Below the pieces are notes generated by a model. It was not told the origin of the DNA. It made no database searches and saw nothing but the letters and a program-made list of their open reading frames with translations. The position numbers and the translations under genes are program-made. DNA of 64,000 nt. Source: Kuschelorhynchus macadamiae (lineage: Eukaryota; Arthropoda; Insecta; Coleoptera; Curculionidae). The stretch lies in the NCBI GenBank assembly GCA_030620095.1, contig JAUTXW010002382.1, forward strand, positions 310,001 to 374,000. Reading direction: 5' to 3'. Positions 34,800 to 47,900 of the stretch are shown one piece after another; position 1 is the first letter of the stretch, and every line of letters starts with the position of its first letter.

Positions 34800-35187
34800 A
34801 GTACAAATGGATCTCGGAAAAGCAAAGGAAGATTGGTCAAGAACGAATTACTGCATAGGGGCCAAAGAAATGCTCCCATGTGAAACTAAGGCAACTTGCC
34901 TAAATGTCAAGGGGTCGACAAACAGATGAGGACCGAATTGGCATTTTGACACTGTAAACTCAAGAGGAAAATGCACAAACTGGGGTGAACGGAGAGCCCC
35001 TTCTTCCCTAATTGTGAGAGAAGGAGAGTCCTCACAAGCTTATCGGCACGTGTGAAAGGTGGACAAAGCTGCGCTGGAATACCTTCGACATCGAGGCTCT
35101 CTACAAGGAAGAAATAAAACATCTCGACTATGGCAAGTTGCTCTCTTTCATAAGAAGGACCAGCCGCCTTTGTAAGGCAGTAGAGTG
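34800..35187 (+). pseudogene. Possible LINE C-terminal zinc-binding (zf-RVT-like) relic
   Basis: Across two frames the plus strand gives LKRKMHKLG, TESPFFPNCERRRVLTSL and then LIGTCERWTKLRWNTFDIEA ending at a TGA near 35187. This resembles the W..(S/P)..CP.C...E...H...C....LW pattern found after some LINE reverse transcriptases. The sequence is GC-richer than its flanks. No RT is seen upstream. The assignment is tentative. Confidence 0.35.
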
Positions 35188-36162
35188 AGGTGGATGGAAC
35201 CAGGGTTAGCGAAAGGGCCTTTTAGACCTAGTTGCTTGGATGAATGATGAATTTATTTATTTAATTTTTTATTTCAAGAAAGAGTATCTTTTTGTTTATT
35301 AAGAAATTGTAGTTTTTCAGATATTTTGTTACAAAATTTAAATCATTTTACTTGTACTTTTTTTTCCAAACGATACAACGATTTTTTTATTAAACCACAT
35401 CGCTTTTTCCAAGGTTAATCACCATATTTTATATTTGGCTTGCAGCATGTTTAAAAAATTTCCTTAATTTTTATTCTACTATTTTTGATTCTATTTATTT
35501 GCTGCTAGGTTTAAATCGACAAATGTGTATCTCGTCATCCTGTTATGCAAAAGGCCGTACTGCCACAGCATCTGACGTGTATCAGGATACATTTTTTAAG
35601 CATCTCAATTGTTTTAGAACAAATCATTTTTGGTGAAGCCTTTCACCTGTGTGGCCGATAAGATCGGCCTATTGACAGTGAAATTGGGGTTACCCAAATC
35701 TACAGATCATAATTTCTGTTTATGTTCTTTAGGATTTCAGTATTTTAGACTCGATTTCGATTTTATACACATGACCTGTTGAGTTATAAGGAAAACACTT
35801 GACCACATGTTGAGCTTGTGGCAGAACCATTTCTGTGTTAAACGTGTATTTTTTCTCGGTGTAATTAAGGTGTATGTAATAGCGATAAGCCTGATCCCCT
35901 AAAAGAGGGGCCTAAGATTCTAACCTGGCACAACGTCTTCACCCAATCTTGGTTGATTCGAAAACCTAGGATATATTAAGCTAAGGCCTGTATAAATTTT
36001 ACGTTCTAATTAATAGATAACATATTTAATATATTGCTAAAGTTTTCGATATTAAACTAAGAACTGAGAGCGTTTAAACTCAAGAAAGTTAAAACCGAAC
36101 CGAACACTACAGATAACTGTACTATTTAAAAATTTAATGGAGTCGTCCGTTACTTTGTGACA
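35188..36162. other. Unassigned stretch, possibly part of an LTR
   Basis: No gene. If the ~690 bp element at 36163-36854 is removed, the flanks (about 35900-36162 and 36855-36965) form one stretch. It carries AATAAA and TCAGTT motifs and is followed at 36971 by GTGGCGCCCCAAAG, which resembles a primer-binding site. A solo LTR is possible but unproven. Confidence 0.25.
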
Positions 36163-36854
36163 GTACATTTTAACAAATAAATAAAAACACAAATTTTACT
36201 TTGTTAACTGTTACTTATTTTATTTTTGACTAGGCGTGACTGCAGTTTCGTACTACTAATTGGTAGCGGGGCTAGAGGTACTATGGACACTTTTCTTCTT
36301 TTTTATATTAATTTGGCCTTTACTACGATTGGCCGCTGGCTTTTTCTACTGTTGGGCTTTTCTATTACATTTTTTCTATATATTTTCTTTTGCTACGATT
36401 AGCCTTGTCTACTAATGGCATTTGCTAATATTGGATTTTACTGCCGAGGCGTTTGCTACGTTGGCTTTGGCTACCAATTGGTTAAAACTGGCTAAAGCTA
36501 TCAGGTTTAGTAACCATTGACCTTTGCACATGTATGACGTCATACTTGTATTGTACATTACATAAGAATGCTATTAATATGTTTCCTTTTTAAAAACATG
36601 CAACATTTTTATTTGTTTTTAGTGTAATTGAAAACACTATTTTAGAATAACTTATTCCCTTGAAAAAGTGAAAAATCTATATTGTCATTAAGAAACTGAT
36701 GTCAATAAATGATATACCCTGATGATAAATATACCACGTACTACCATTGCGTTTGAAAATGTACTAGTACTACGAAACTACAGTCACGCCTAGTGCAAAA
36801 AATAAAATAAGTGACAGTTAACAAAGTAAAACTTGTGTTTTCATTTATTTGTAC
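36163..36854. mobile_element. Non-autonomous DNA element with ~95 bp TIRs
   Basis: The left (36163-36265) and right (36760-36854) ends are inverted copies with few mismatches. They share ACAAATTTTACTTTGTTAAC against its complement and TAGGCGTGACTGCAGTTTCG against its complement. The interior holds no coding sequence but has degenerate repeats of GCTACGATTGGC / GCTACCAATTGG type between 36310 and 36520. Confidence 0.8.
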
Positions 36855-37798
36855 TATTTATGTAGAGTTATAAGTCAGTTTTAAATAAAATATTTATGTT
36901 CGTGTCGTGTCGTATGTTGTATATTTGACTGATCTCCACAACCTTTTTCTTGATTTTAAAAATAACTCTAGTGGCGCCCCAAAGCTGAATGGTAAGTACA
37001 ACCTAACTCACTAGCAAGTGCTTTCCAATGAACAGCTGTCGTTTGCTATGGTGTTCTAGACATTCTTATTTAGTGAACTAGCCATCTACATAAGATAGGA
37101 TATAGATAATATCAAAAAGAGGCACCCCGCAGGCTGAAAGTTTTGCTAGCGAGACTAATGGTGTTTCTTTCAGTGACCCCACACTGACCTATCATACTGC
37201 AGATATTTCGTGATTTATGTGCAGAATCGAGCATTTAAATTCACTCCAATAACCTCTTAATGACATTTCCAAAGGTTTTTTTTGACTGGTCTAAAGGGCC
37301 TTCGCCAAGAGCAAAGTAAATTATAATTTATAAAATCCACCCATGTAAAAGAGGTCCTTCTAAATACACGAAACCTCACACACAGCACGCATAATTTCGA
37401 ATTAAATTTATAAAACACACGCCGGTTAAATTAATTTTCCAGCCGACAGCTTCTTTGTATTTGCTTTATTTACCGCTTAACACCGGACAATTAAAAAAAT
37501 TTCGGGAAAGGTAAAAAGCTAAAGGCAACATAATTCTCCGTTTCTCTCTCATTTCCTTTGTGTGAAATCTCCCTTAAGCAGGAAAATAAAGCAGTTGCCA
37601 TATCCATTACTTTCCACTTTCTGTTGTACTTCTACAGGACATTTAAAGGGGTTACAATACAAAAGGTATAAAAAATTGAATAAACTCTTTTCACTTTTTG
37701 TTTGGAAAATATATAAAATTCTCGTTGAGTGCGATATAATGTTAAAAATAGGACATTACGGTTCTTTAAACTTCCCTTAACAGTTTCACTTACGTCCA
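36855..37798. other. No recognisable gene
   Basis: Contains copy 2 of the ~100 bp interspersed repeat at 37527-37630. The rest is unassigned. Confidence 0.35.
37527..37630 (+). repeat. Interspersed ~100 bp repeat, copy 2
   Basis: Same orientation as 31056-31158; see that entry for the shared words. Confidence 0.7.
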
Positions 37799-38800
37799 TT
37801 ATTGTTTGCCTTTCTTACTGAAAGGAAAATTTGGCAAACGGAAGTTACAATAATGTCTTTGTGGCACACCAAAAGGAATTTGGGCCAATAGTTCAGGTGA
37901 ATCAATTTTTGAATTAATAATTTTATATAGTATTAAGAGGTCTGTTATCACTCTTCGATAAAGTGATAAAATATTAAAATGAGCGCGCAAAAGACTGTAA
38001 TTTTTGAAAACCTAAATTATTTTTAAAAGCTAAACACCTCAAAAATTTATTCTGAATCGATTCTAGACGAGATTTATAAACGTTGTATTGCGGGTTCTAT
38101 ACCGATGAGGCAAAGTTTAATCTAGTAAAAACATAGTCATAATAAAGTGATAATAAAGTACAATTATTCTTAAAATTTCTACATTGTCTATTTACGAAGC
38201 CCATCATTCGGTATGCGCTACTGACAATTCTATCAGTATGAAGTTCAAACGACAGTCCACAAGAACTCTAAGGCCCCTGGCTTGATCCTGCCGCTTAAGA
38301 AACCCACCCTTCAACTGATAATTATGCCTTACTCTAATACGATTTCTTGTAAAAGTTATTACAAAGCAATTATCGATATTAATAAATAAACTATTAACCT
38401 TGCAAAATTCCTCAAGTCTTACAAGGTCTGATTGCAACAAATCTTTAATCAAACGTATTTCTTTAAAAAGTTTAAGATCGTCGGCATAAAATAGATATTC
38501 TGTATGTTTAAAACAACGACCTATTTTATTAATATAAATAATAAATAACAGTGACCCCATGGGACTACCTTGGGGCACTCCTGAAGTTGCAATGAATGAT
38601 TCAGAAGAAGAGCCGGCGACTGCAATAAGGTGTTTTCGTTCGGCTAGATAAGATCCAAACCAATCTAGCATGACTCCACCCACACCGATCTCAGAAAGCC
38701 TAATCAGAAGTAAGTTGTGATCAGTCTTAAGCCTTACTGAAGTCGGTGTAAACGCAGTCAATCTGCACACGATTGTCCATGCTATTTAAAATATATTGGA
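37799..38800 (-). pseudogene. LINE C: jockey/CR1-like RT fragment
   Basis: The minus strand carries CVYTDFSKA near 38740 (motif A, with a frameshift after it), LSEIGVGGVMLDWFGSYL, SGVPQGSPMGSLLFIIYINK (~38560), FYADDLKLF (~38480), LFINIDNC, and, after frameshifts, SRLESIQNKFLR (~38050) and ELLAQIPFGVPQR (~37870). The order is RT palm to C-terminus. Sequence before motif A is missing beyond about 38800. The same subfamily, by SLLFIIYINKI and YADDLK, occurs at 52940-53770. Confidence 0.7.
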
Positions 38801-38822
38801 CATAAAATATTAAATTCTAGTC

Positions 38823-39122
38823 AATGGATCTGTTGGGGAAAAAACATGGTGTTTGCTCAAAATAGTATCAGATCTAATAAAAAATATTAAAGACATAGAA
38901 TGGAGCTCACAGATAAACGTAAATGAAAACAATTTTATATTTACCCCAAGCACATCAGCCGAACTAATTAGTATATCCAAAACGAGAAAAAACAAATATA
39001 GCAGAGGGGATCAATTAAAACTAGCTCTTATTAAACCACTTTACAAAAATAAAGGAGAAAAAAATTTAATGGATAATTATAGACCGATTAGCTTACTACT
39101 TGGATTTTCCAAGCTTTTTGAG

Positions 39123-39125
<3 letters not shown>
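38823..39125 (+). pseudogene. LINE A, 5' part (RT N-terminal region)
   Basis: The frame 38853-39125 reads FIFTPSTSAELISISKT, KLALIKPLYKN and DNYRPISLLLGFSKLFEL, the segment before RT motif A. It stops at 39125, where LINE B is inserted, and resumes at 42015. The first in-frame Met here has no significance; the element is 5'-truncated. Confidence 0.8.

Positions 39126-39193
<68 letters not shown>
39122..39193. repeat. (TTTA)n microsatellite, 3' tail of LINE B
   Basis: About 18 units of TTTA on the plus strand, i.e. (TAAA)n on the coding strand of LINE B, directly at the insertion point. Confidence 0.9.
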
Positions 39194-42014
39194 CAGTTAA
39201 CTGTCTTACAGGAAGATCCCAACTACAAGACAGTGAAAAACTACATATTCAAGCCTACTAAAAAATTACATTTTACACCTAAAAAGAAGCTTATAACTAA
39301 TAATAACAGTAATTATTTTCCAAATTCTGATACTTGAATAAGATTTAAATTAGCAAAACGGTTTTGCGTCGTAAATTTTTCTTATATGATTCTAAACTAT
39401 CAGAAAAAAGATCTAAATTAGTTTTTTTGTTAAAGTTATCGCACATTGTATAAATAGGCGAAAATTTTAAGATGTTTGTACGAGGAGTCGGCAAGTAAAA
39501 AGCACTGCTTGTGCGTGAACTTAAACGAGGCACGTTGAAATTTATTTTAGAAAGTAAACAGGGGCAGTTTATCTTATTATTTAATGGCTTATACAAAAAT
39601 ATCATTTGCAGGTTATCTCGTCTAGTTTTTAAGTTCGTCAGTGAAAATTTATCTAAAAGCTCTTCTTGTGGACATCCTTGAGCGGGATAGCGACCGTCTT
39701 GTTTAAAGCTTAGATATTTTACAAATTTTCGCTGTATACTTTCAATACCAGACACATGTATATTATATCCCGGAGACCATACAACTGCCGCATATTCAAG
39801 TTTGGATCGGACATAACTATAGTACAGCAGCTTTATGGCTTCCACTTGGCTAAACTCTTAGTAGTACGAACTATAAAAATAAAAATAACATTTTAGAAGA
39901 ATCTGACCTAATAGCGCTGTAATGTGAGGTAAATGATAATTTTTGATCGAATGTAACTCCCAGATCACAGAACTCCTTAGATCGGCCTACAATTTCACCA
40001 TTGCAGTTATAGTTAAAAATAATCGGTTCTGACTTTGTAGTAAACGACATAACCTGGCATTTTCCAATATTTAGCTGTAGACAATTTCCCTGGCACCAGT
40101 CGATAATATGCTGTAAATTTTGTTGGATTTTTAAGCAGTCCTCCATAGACTTAATGTTAGCGAACAGTTTGATGTCATCAGCGTAGAGTAAATAATCAAT
40201 ATCCAGAGAATCACCAATGTCGTTAATAAAAATGTTAAACAGCAAGGGGTCTTAAAACGGAACCCTGTGGTACTCCGAACATGCTATATAGTTCTCTGAT
40301 TGAAAACCATTTATAGCCACATAATGTGTGCGATTTGAAAGGTAACATGTAAAGAGCCGTAATAGGGAATCCGAGAATCCGATATTTGAAAGTTTATTAA
40401 TTAACAAGTCATGATTTAACTTGTCAAATGCTTTGGAGAAGTCTAAATGTATTACATCAGATTGCAGACCCTCATCAATCGAGTCCGCAATGTATTGTGT
40501 TATAAGGGCCAGGTTGGTAGTTGTGGAACGATTTTTAAAGAAACCATGCTGTTCAGGAACAATTTTATTTTGCACCAACGGAAAAATGATGTCGTGCAAT
40601 ATGAACTCAAAGACTTTTTAGAAGTTGCATATGATGGAAACGGGTCTATAATTTTGAATGTCTGATTTATCACCCTTCTTAAAGACTGGACATACTTTCG
40701 ACTTTTTCCATATATTTGGTAATGTCTGTTGTTCAATGCACATGTTAAATAGGATTTGAAGAGGTTTTATTAACACAAATCGACAGTCACGTATCAAAAA
40801 TGCTGGAATAAGGTCTGGTCCGGCAGTATATTTAGGTTTAAGTTTTTTAATAGCACAAATAATATCACGTTCACTAACTGTAGATATGTTTATATTTTGA
40901 TCACTACACGAGAATGAATTATTTGAAATTTGGATATTGTTAGAAACTGAATAAGATTGCTTAAAAAATGAAGCAAATGAATTCAAAATATCGGGTGGAT
41001 TATCTAGATTCTGACCATCAAAGTGCATACTGTTTGGAATGCCTGTTATCTCTCTCCGGCCTTTGACAAAATTCCAAAAGCGTTTGGGATCTTTTTTGAT
41101 ATCCGTCTCCATTTTTTGAATATATTTTTTATATGCTATACTTATATCAGTTTTGATTTTTGATCTCAGAGTTTGAAATCTTTCGAAATCCTGTATGCTG
41201 CCATATTTTTTGTACTTTTTATGCAATTTATCTTTAGTTTTTATATTTTTAATAATTTCTGAAGTGAACCAAGGATGATATCTTCTATTTGATGAATGGC
41301 GATAACGGGGAACTGCTAGGTCAAATATGGAGTATATTAAGTTATAAAAAGTACAGGCATTTTCCACCGTTGTCTGATTTTCCAGCATGGTCCAGTCCTG
41401 CTGAAGAAATGAGTTAAAAAGCAAGTTGAAATCAGCTTTACGAAAATTGTATAGATTATTCATATTTAAGTTTATAGAGTTTTTAAAATTATTTGACTTT
41501 GGTCTTTTAAAGGAAATCATTAAAGCAGGAAGGTGAATATCTTCTTTGATAAGAATATCAAGTGATCGCTCTACGTTACAATTAGAGTTGCTATTCGTCA
41601 GAATAAGATCCAGAATCCTTTGATTGTTATTTTTAATAAAGTTATACTGCTCGAGATTAAAGAATTCCATAAAATTTTTTAACAAATTTATGCAGTTACT
41701 ATTTCGTTGAGAGTTTCCGCTTAAAAAACCCTCATAATTTGGTAAGTTAAAATCTCCTATAATGTATATATTTTTACCGTAGATATAGTCCAAAGTGACA
41801 AAAAAATCACAAACAGATTTTCAAGATCGTTTTGTAAAACCGGAGGCGGAATATATAGGATGAAATACAAAAACCGTATAATGGGCAAACGCCATTTTGA
41901 TACTTAAAAAATCTATATTAGGAGAAAAATTAAAATTATAGTTTTGAAAGTCTAAAATAGTGCAATTAAAATTACGATTCACCGCCAACAAAACGTCTCC
42001 TACAATACAATCAA
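39126..42014 (-). mobile_element. LINE B: jockey/CR1-like LINE inserted in LINE A
   Basis: 2.89 kb between two copies of TGAGTTA (39119-39125, 42015-42021). It runs on the minus strand from an endonuclease fragment through RT to a (TAAA)n tail. The 5' end is cut inside the endonuclease (VLLAVNRNFNC). The target duplication and the clean in-frame rejoining of LINE A show that this is the younger insertion. Confidence 0.9.
39345..42005 (-). pseudogene. LINE B ORF2: endonuclease and reverse transcriptase, broken
   Basis: The endonuclease C-terminal half shows IYIIGDFNLPNY and QRILDLILTNSN (~41750-41590). A linker (PWFTSEIIKNIKTKDKLH) follows, then RT: NYRPVSIICNF, QHGFFKNRSTTTN, HLDFSKAFDKLNHDL, a GVPQGS region broken by two compensating frameshifts near 40255-40280, YADDIKLF (~40185) and LQLNIGKCQVMSF. 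The C-terminal region is YYSYVRSKLEYAAVVWSPGY (39820) and INFNVPRL. Nonsense codons lie near 41822 (TGA) and at 40618-40620 (TAA), and a frameshift near 39860. Motif A Asp and YADD are retained, so decay is recent. Confidence 0.85.
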
Positions 42015-43388
42015 TGAGTTAGTTACTTGTGATCAATTAATGGCTTTCCTTAGAGATAATAAAATTTTCTCTGATAATCAACACGGTTTTTTGCCGGGAA
42101 GATCAACTCAAACTGCGATTTTTCGATTTGTGCAAGCAGTGTTGGACTGTTTGGAGGAGGGAAAAATGGCAATGGGAATATTTTTAAGTCTTTCAAAAGC
42201 ATATGACTGCTTGGATCGCGAACTTTTAATTAAAAAAATGCAATTATATGGTATCAGGGAAAATGCTCTAAAATGGTTCACGTCATATCTTAGTAATAGA
42301 ACTCAGATGGTAGTTATTAAGGAAGGTAACATTTCCTGTAGATCTGAAGTTCTGCCTAATACAGTGGGCGTTCCACAAGGCAGTATTTTGGGGCCAATTT
42401 TGTTTATAATTTTTGTAAATGACCTACACTTTGAGATTGAGAACACTCAGTTTGGATTAACATCTTATGCTGACGACACAAATTTATTGGTCGGAGGGTA
42501 TCAATTGTCTGATGTTGCTGATCAGGGTAACCAACTTTTTCAACAAAGTAGCATCTGGTTTGATAAAAGTAGACTACTGTTAAATGAAAATATAATAAAC
42601 ATTATTATATTTAAAACCAAACCTAATAAAAAAGTAATACCTAAGGACGCAATTATCAATAATAAACCGATAGTGATAAAAAAAGGAACAAAGTTTTTGG
42701 GAATTCATATTGATGAATCTTTAGATTGGTCAAATCATATAGATAAGCTTGCTGAAAAATTAAATAAGGTGAGTTATTGTTTTCGCATAATTACTAAATA
42801 TTTAAATAGCTCGGCCCGGCGAACACTTTATTTTGCGAACTTTGAGTCTACTTTAAGATTGGTATTACATTCTGGGCGTCAAGCTCGAAAACACAGAGCG
42901 TTTTTGTCATTCAAAAAAGAATACTTAGAATTATGTTTGGAATGTCTTACTTAGAGTCATGTAGAGGTGTTTTTAAATCTAAAAGAATATTGACTGTATA
43001 TGCTCTGTATATATTCGATGCGATAATGTTCTTTTGCAGAAACAGACAAAAGCTTGGTACCATCATACAACATAATTATAACACTCGTACAATTAATGTT
43101 AATTATCCTGTTCACCGGTTAACTCTCTTTGAAAAAGAACCTTATTACATGTGTATAAAATTATATAACAAATTAAATGATGAGTTAAAAAGAGTAACAA
43201 ATGAAAGAATATTTAAGCGCAAATTAAAACAGTTTCTCCTGGACCTAGAGCCATATAATATTAACGAATATTTAAGTCTGTAGGATAAGTAATATTGATA
43301 TTGTGACGTCATTTCATTTTATGTTTGTTTGTACATTTGTATTGACTAATGTAATTTGAAATAAAGAATTATCAAATCAAATCAAAAT
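42015..43388 (+). pseudogene. LINE A, 3' part with (ATCAA)n tail
   Basis: Continues the 38823-39125 segment. DQLMAFLRDNKIFSDNQHGF, FLSLSKAYDCLD (motif A, where relatives have FLDLSKAYD, so the catalytic Asp is Ser here), VGVPQGSILGPILFIIFVND, SYADDTNLL, then a frameshift near 42862 and LESCRGVFKSKRILTVYALY to INEYLSL at 43283. The 3' UTR has AATAAA at 43361 and ends in ATCAAATCAAATCAAAA. The motif A substitution needs two base changes and argues against recent activity. Confidence 0.8.
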
Positions 43389-44340
43389 ATCGATTCTGTT
43401 TTTGACTATAAAGAACAAGTACTTGTAAATTGCTTTTTCAAAGCATTTGGAAAAGATATTGAGTTTACAGATTGGTCGGTAATTTTCGTCGATTACTTTT
43501 ATTGCCTGATTTATGTATAGGAATTACTGAAGATTCCTTCCACAGATCAGGGAAGTTGCCAATCCGTAGAGATTGATTATAACGTAGACAAAGCGGAAGG
43601 GTCAGACCTGTGGCACACATTTTAACAAAGAAACCAGGTACTCCGTCCGTCCCGGCTTCCTCTTTGCAATCAACAGAAATTAAAATGTTAAAGACCTCTT
43701 CTTCCTTTAATTGTAATTTATTGCTGCCCCATGGGTAGTGTCGTTGTCAATAACATTATTGGTTTTTGGTTGATAAACAGTACTCAAATATTCTGCAAAA
43801 AGGTTACATATACCAAGAGAATCGCTACTGCTAACATTTTTATGTCATGAGAGTCATATTGTGAATGTTGAACTTATTTTTAGTGGACACAAGTGCCAAT
43901 TTTTTTTACTATTTGTAGGTATCTCGGTCTCGTTGTGCTCGAAGAAGTTTTTATAATCTTGTTTAATTAAGGTTTGGACCTAGCTTTTAGTAAATTAAAA
44001 GTATTAAAATCTTGGAGATTACGATAAATCTTCCATTTTTTATGATACTTATTCGTTTTTTTAATAACTTTTATAGTAGCACTAGTAAAGTTAACAGGAT
44101 ACTGATAGCTGCCAAAACCCTGAGGAATATTTTCAGAAATAACATTGTTTGCAATTTTATAAAACGCTTCTAAATTTACCTGTAGGTTTTTATCTCGAAA
44201 TATATTGTGCCATTGAGTATTTAAAAATATATAATTTATTTCATTATAATCGGCTTTTTGAAAACTTAAAAATTTATGATTTGGAGTATTTATACAACCA
44301 ATTTTAGCAGTCGAAAGTAAATATTCGAAAGAAGGGTGAT
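43389..44340 (-). pseudogene. LINE D: jockey/CR1-like fragment before motif A
   Basis: The minus strand reads QWHNIFRDKNLQVNLEAFYK and NVISENIPQGFGSYQYPVNF near 44100-44220. KYHKKWKIYRNLQDFNTFN, EAGTDGVPGFFVKMC (~43660) and LPLCLRYNQSLRIGNFPDLW (~43600) then SSVIPI follow. These are the linker and first RT blocks. Several stops; nothing after the IPI block. Confidence 0.65.
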
Positions 44341-44559
44341 AATAAAATCATAAAACGATTAAATTCCTTTGAAAAGAGGCATTAGGGTGACAAGAGAAAT
44401 ATAATACATCTGTATACATAAGAGCACTTTTTATGAAACTCAACAGTTTTTGCCAAAATAAGGGTCTAAAATCCATAATTTAAGGTATTATCTTTTATTA
44501 AAATATCTGCACACAAAAGGTTACCTGATATGTTTGACAATATCAGTTTTGTTGTTTTA

Positions 44560-44985
44560 CAAAAATGGATTGTCGAACTGAAACCCATAGAATTGAAATT
44601 TTAGTTATACTGGGTTATGGGGACTGACTGCGAAACCTGCAAGATGATTGTAACATTTTTAATGACAAATATCCTAACAGAAAGCCAATAACTAAATCTA
44701 CCAAGAGTAAAATTAACACAAAATTTCGTGAAAGTGAAAAGGTAAAAGATGGTATACGTTCTGGCAGACCTAAAAGCGCAACAGATGGTAATAAGGCTCT
44801 GAATGTTTTAATCAGTTTAGTAGGAAATACGCACCTTTCTACCAGTATGTTAGGAAGAGAAAATGCCTTCTCACACATGTCCGTAGACCGACTTATGTCA
44901 AGCAAATTTTTTTTACTGATAAAATATAAAATAATGAAATGGGTGAAAATCATACCCAATTTCCCCAAAAGATAATTATTTGGTG
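44560..44985 (+). pseudogene. Mariner-like transposase N-terminus relic
   Basis: The plus-strand frame reads RIEILVILGYGD, NLQDDCNIFNDKYPNRKPI, RSGRPKSATDGNKALNVLI and TSMLGRENAFSHMSVDRLM. This is the two-HTH DNA-binding region of an insect mariner lineage different from the DD41D copies. The catalytic domain is absent. A stop lies between GYGD and LRN. Confidence 0.55.
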
Positions 44986-47900
44986 TTTCTATAAAGAACT
45001 GTCAAAGTGTGCATGAAACACAAATAATCGAAATATCACGACGAAAGCCCAAATAACTTCCTTCACAAAAAAAAATAACGAGACCAGTTAAAAAAAAGTA
45101 AAAGTGTAACTACCATCCTCGGTCTCCCCTGCTTGGAAAAAGTTCCAGGTAAAAGCGAATTAGCTTATTTCTCGATTTTTCACAATTCAACTATACTTAG
45201 CTGAATTATGGTTTATATATTTTTGTTGCCGCAACCCAGTTTAATGAATGCCTGGAAATGAATTTATATTCAGAATGCAAGATGCTGAATTTCGAAGTTT
45301 ATAAAAATAAAAACTTAACAATAAAATGGTCAAAAAGAGAAACAACCTAAAAATTACTAACACGAACGAAATAACCAATAAAACAGAGTATATAAATTCT
45401 TAATTTATTTTTTCTCATGACAAATGCTAAACGCTATCTTCTAGAATATATAAATGTATGTATAGATAAACCTTCTCAAGTGGTTATCGTCTATGCCTCC
45501 CTTTCGAGAGTTCATGGTCCCATATGACCCTTGTGTCATGGGAAGCTTTCTTTGGCCCGTTTAATTTAACTTGAAGCAAATATTAATTGAAACAATTTAT
45601 TTGGTTCGATGCAATGATAATAAACGGTCAACTTGCTATATTAAAAATACAATAGAATATTTTATAATAAAAGGCGGAAAATTCCATGTTTTTTTGAAAA
45701 ACACTGTTTCTCTTCAGAAAAGACTGGTTGAGAGGGTTTTTCTTTGCCCTTCTTTTTTTTCGCCATGGTCATTTTGAGCCAGAACGCTGCTAAGTTAGTT
45801 TGAGTTTTAGATATTTATATAGAAGGTACTTTTATCCTATTTAGAAGGAAATGTAATCATTTTTTCAATTACATACATAAAGTAGAACTCTAGGCGACAT
45901 CTATGAAGTATTTATTAATTAAGGGTTCAGGATGCGTCTATGACGACGCATTGCATTTCAGCCAACCAGAGGCAGTTCTTGTCAATTTAGGTGTCGACCT
46001 TTTTTCTGATTTCTAAAACCAGAGGGAGTCTATGTCAGAGTTCTGCTTGTTACAGTTGATTTTAAATTCTTCTTTTGATGTGGTTTAAGGGGCTTTACGC
46101 ATACAGTGTATTATTAAAGTTGAGGGATTATCAAAGATATTTTATTTTCATTATATGATTTATTTGGGGAGTAACTGATTTTCAAGAGTTAAATTTATCG
46201 TTTGTTAAAAGATTTTTGTTTTTTTTTCCTTTTACACTAAGTTTGGTGATTTTAAGGAAATTCCATCATTTTCTAGGTTTAAATACCTTTTTTCTGTTAT
46301 TAGTTTTAAGTATTATTTTTGTACAGTAATTCACTTCCTTTACTTTTGTTAATAGATCTTTAAGTTTTTTTAAAAACCAAATATTTTATTTAAATAAACC
46401 ACCTGCTAGTTAAAATAAATATATTCAAGAAGAAGATACCATCGTTGTTGCAGTTTGCTGTTGTTCGATTTATAGGTGGCCACTGAATTGATGAGGTAAA
46501 ATGTTTAATTAAATTTATGCTATCAAATATAGTTAATAATATTATAAATTACAATTTACGAAGAACAGGGTACCTTTGATTTTACTTATCATATCTTTAA
46601 TTTCAGTGATGTGCTAAGGTTGCCCGCTATTTCTCGAATAAATAAATAAAATAAATAAATAATTTTAAATATTATAAATAACCGCTGTATAACCCTGTTG
46701 CAATAGGACTGTATGACAAGTATATACGTATTTAAAAGATATAAGGTATTCATCATGTGACTTGCAGTGAGGTATTTTCAGAATTTAAAACTGTTTTCAG
46801 CTGTATGGTCGAGAATATTTTTTTCCTCAAACCACTTAAATAAATATTAAGGTAATTATAACTTATTTTACCGAGTGTCAACGAATCTATTAGATAGGCC
46901 ATAACTTTCAAAGTATTAGAACGAAATTTGGTATATGTAAATGGTACATAAAGAGGAGAGTTTTCGCATATTTTTCACTTTCCGCTCCGGAAATGACTCC
47001 AGTTTCGATTTTTAAAATGGAACACTCTGTATATTTTTTTTTGGGTTCCTGAGACAATTCTGAATCAGAATGTGACATTTTAAAAACTTTTTACGCCTAC
47101 TTGATTTTTTATAGCCATTTTTAAAATTGCATCTAGGTGGCCATGACCAGACGCAAATTAATCTAAGGAACTGACATGATGACAGAATAAAACAATCGTT
47201 AAAGTTTAGTGATTAGTCTGATAGCTAGGAAGAAGAGAAGTTGATAAAATCAAATGTTTGAGCCTAATTATTTTAGACAAGCACTTTTTGAAAAGAGGAT
47301 TTTTTGCGAATCTAACGGTAACTTTTTTGCGATTAGATTAAAAAAAACTCAAAAATTAAATATTACTAAGAAAAATACTCGATAATCAATTTTATCTAGT
47401 GTGCCATAGATAGCCATGCTGGATATTAAGTAGGATTTTTTTTTAACAGTGACACTTACCATAGACATAAGATTTCCTTATTTTTCTTTATTTTCAGTAT
47501 TATTTTTGTTTTCAAAAGTCAAAATAATGTATACTTAAGGTGAAAAACTCGATATGTTATTAATATTTTGAGAATGTCATAAAAATTCAAGGAATGCTGC
47601 TGAGTTTTATGTTCAACAACATTTATATCCTGACTGAAAATATTACGATTGTCAGTTTTTTCAAAACGACCTTGATACTTTCTGTCAATATTGTATGCGC
47701 AACCAGCTGGTTCTCACTATAGATCAATATTGACAAAGTTTACTGAATAAAAAATTATTTAGTTAACTTTGATATTGATTTATCTCTCCTATTCGTAATT
47801 TTAGAACATTTCAATAATATATGAGTACCATTGAGACTTATGAACATTTTATAAATTAAATACTTAGAAGTACTACTAGATAAGAAGTGACTTCCTCTCA

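Noticed and set aside
36971..36984. Retroviral primer-binding site proving an LTR element
   Set aside because: Only a short GTGGCGCCCC match, with no second LTR, gag or pol in the window; kept only as a possibility.
39122..39193. Microsatellite as an independent locus inside LINE A
   Set aside because: Position, orientation and the flanking TGAGTTA duplication show that it is the 3' tail of LINE B.
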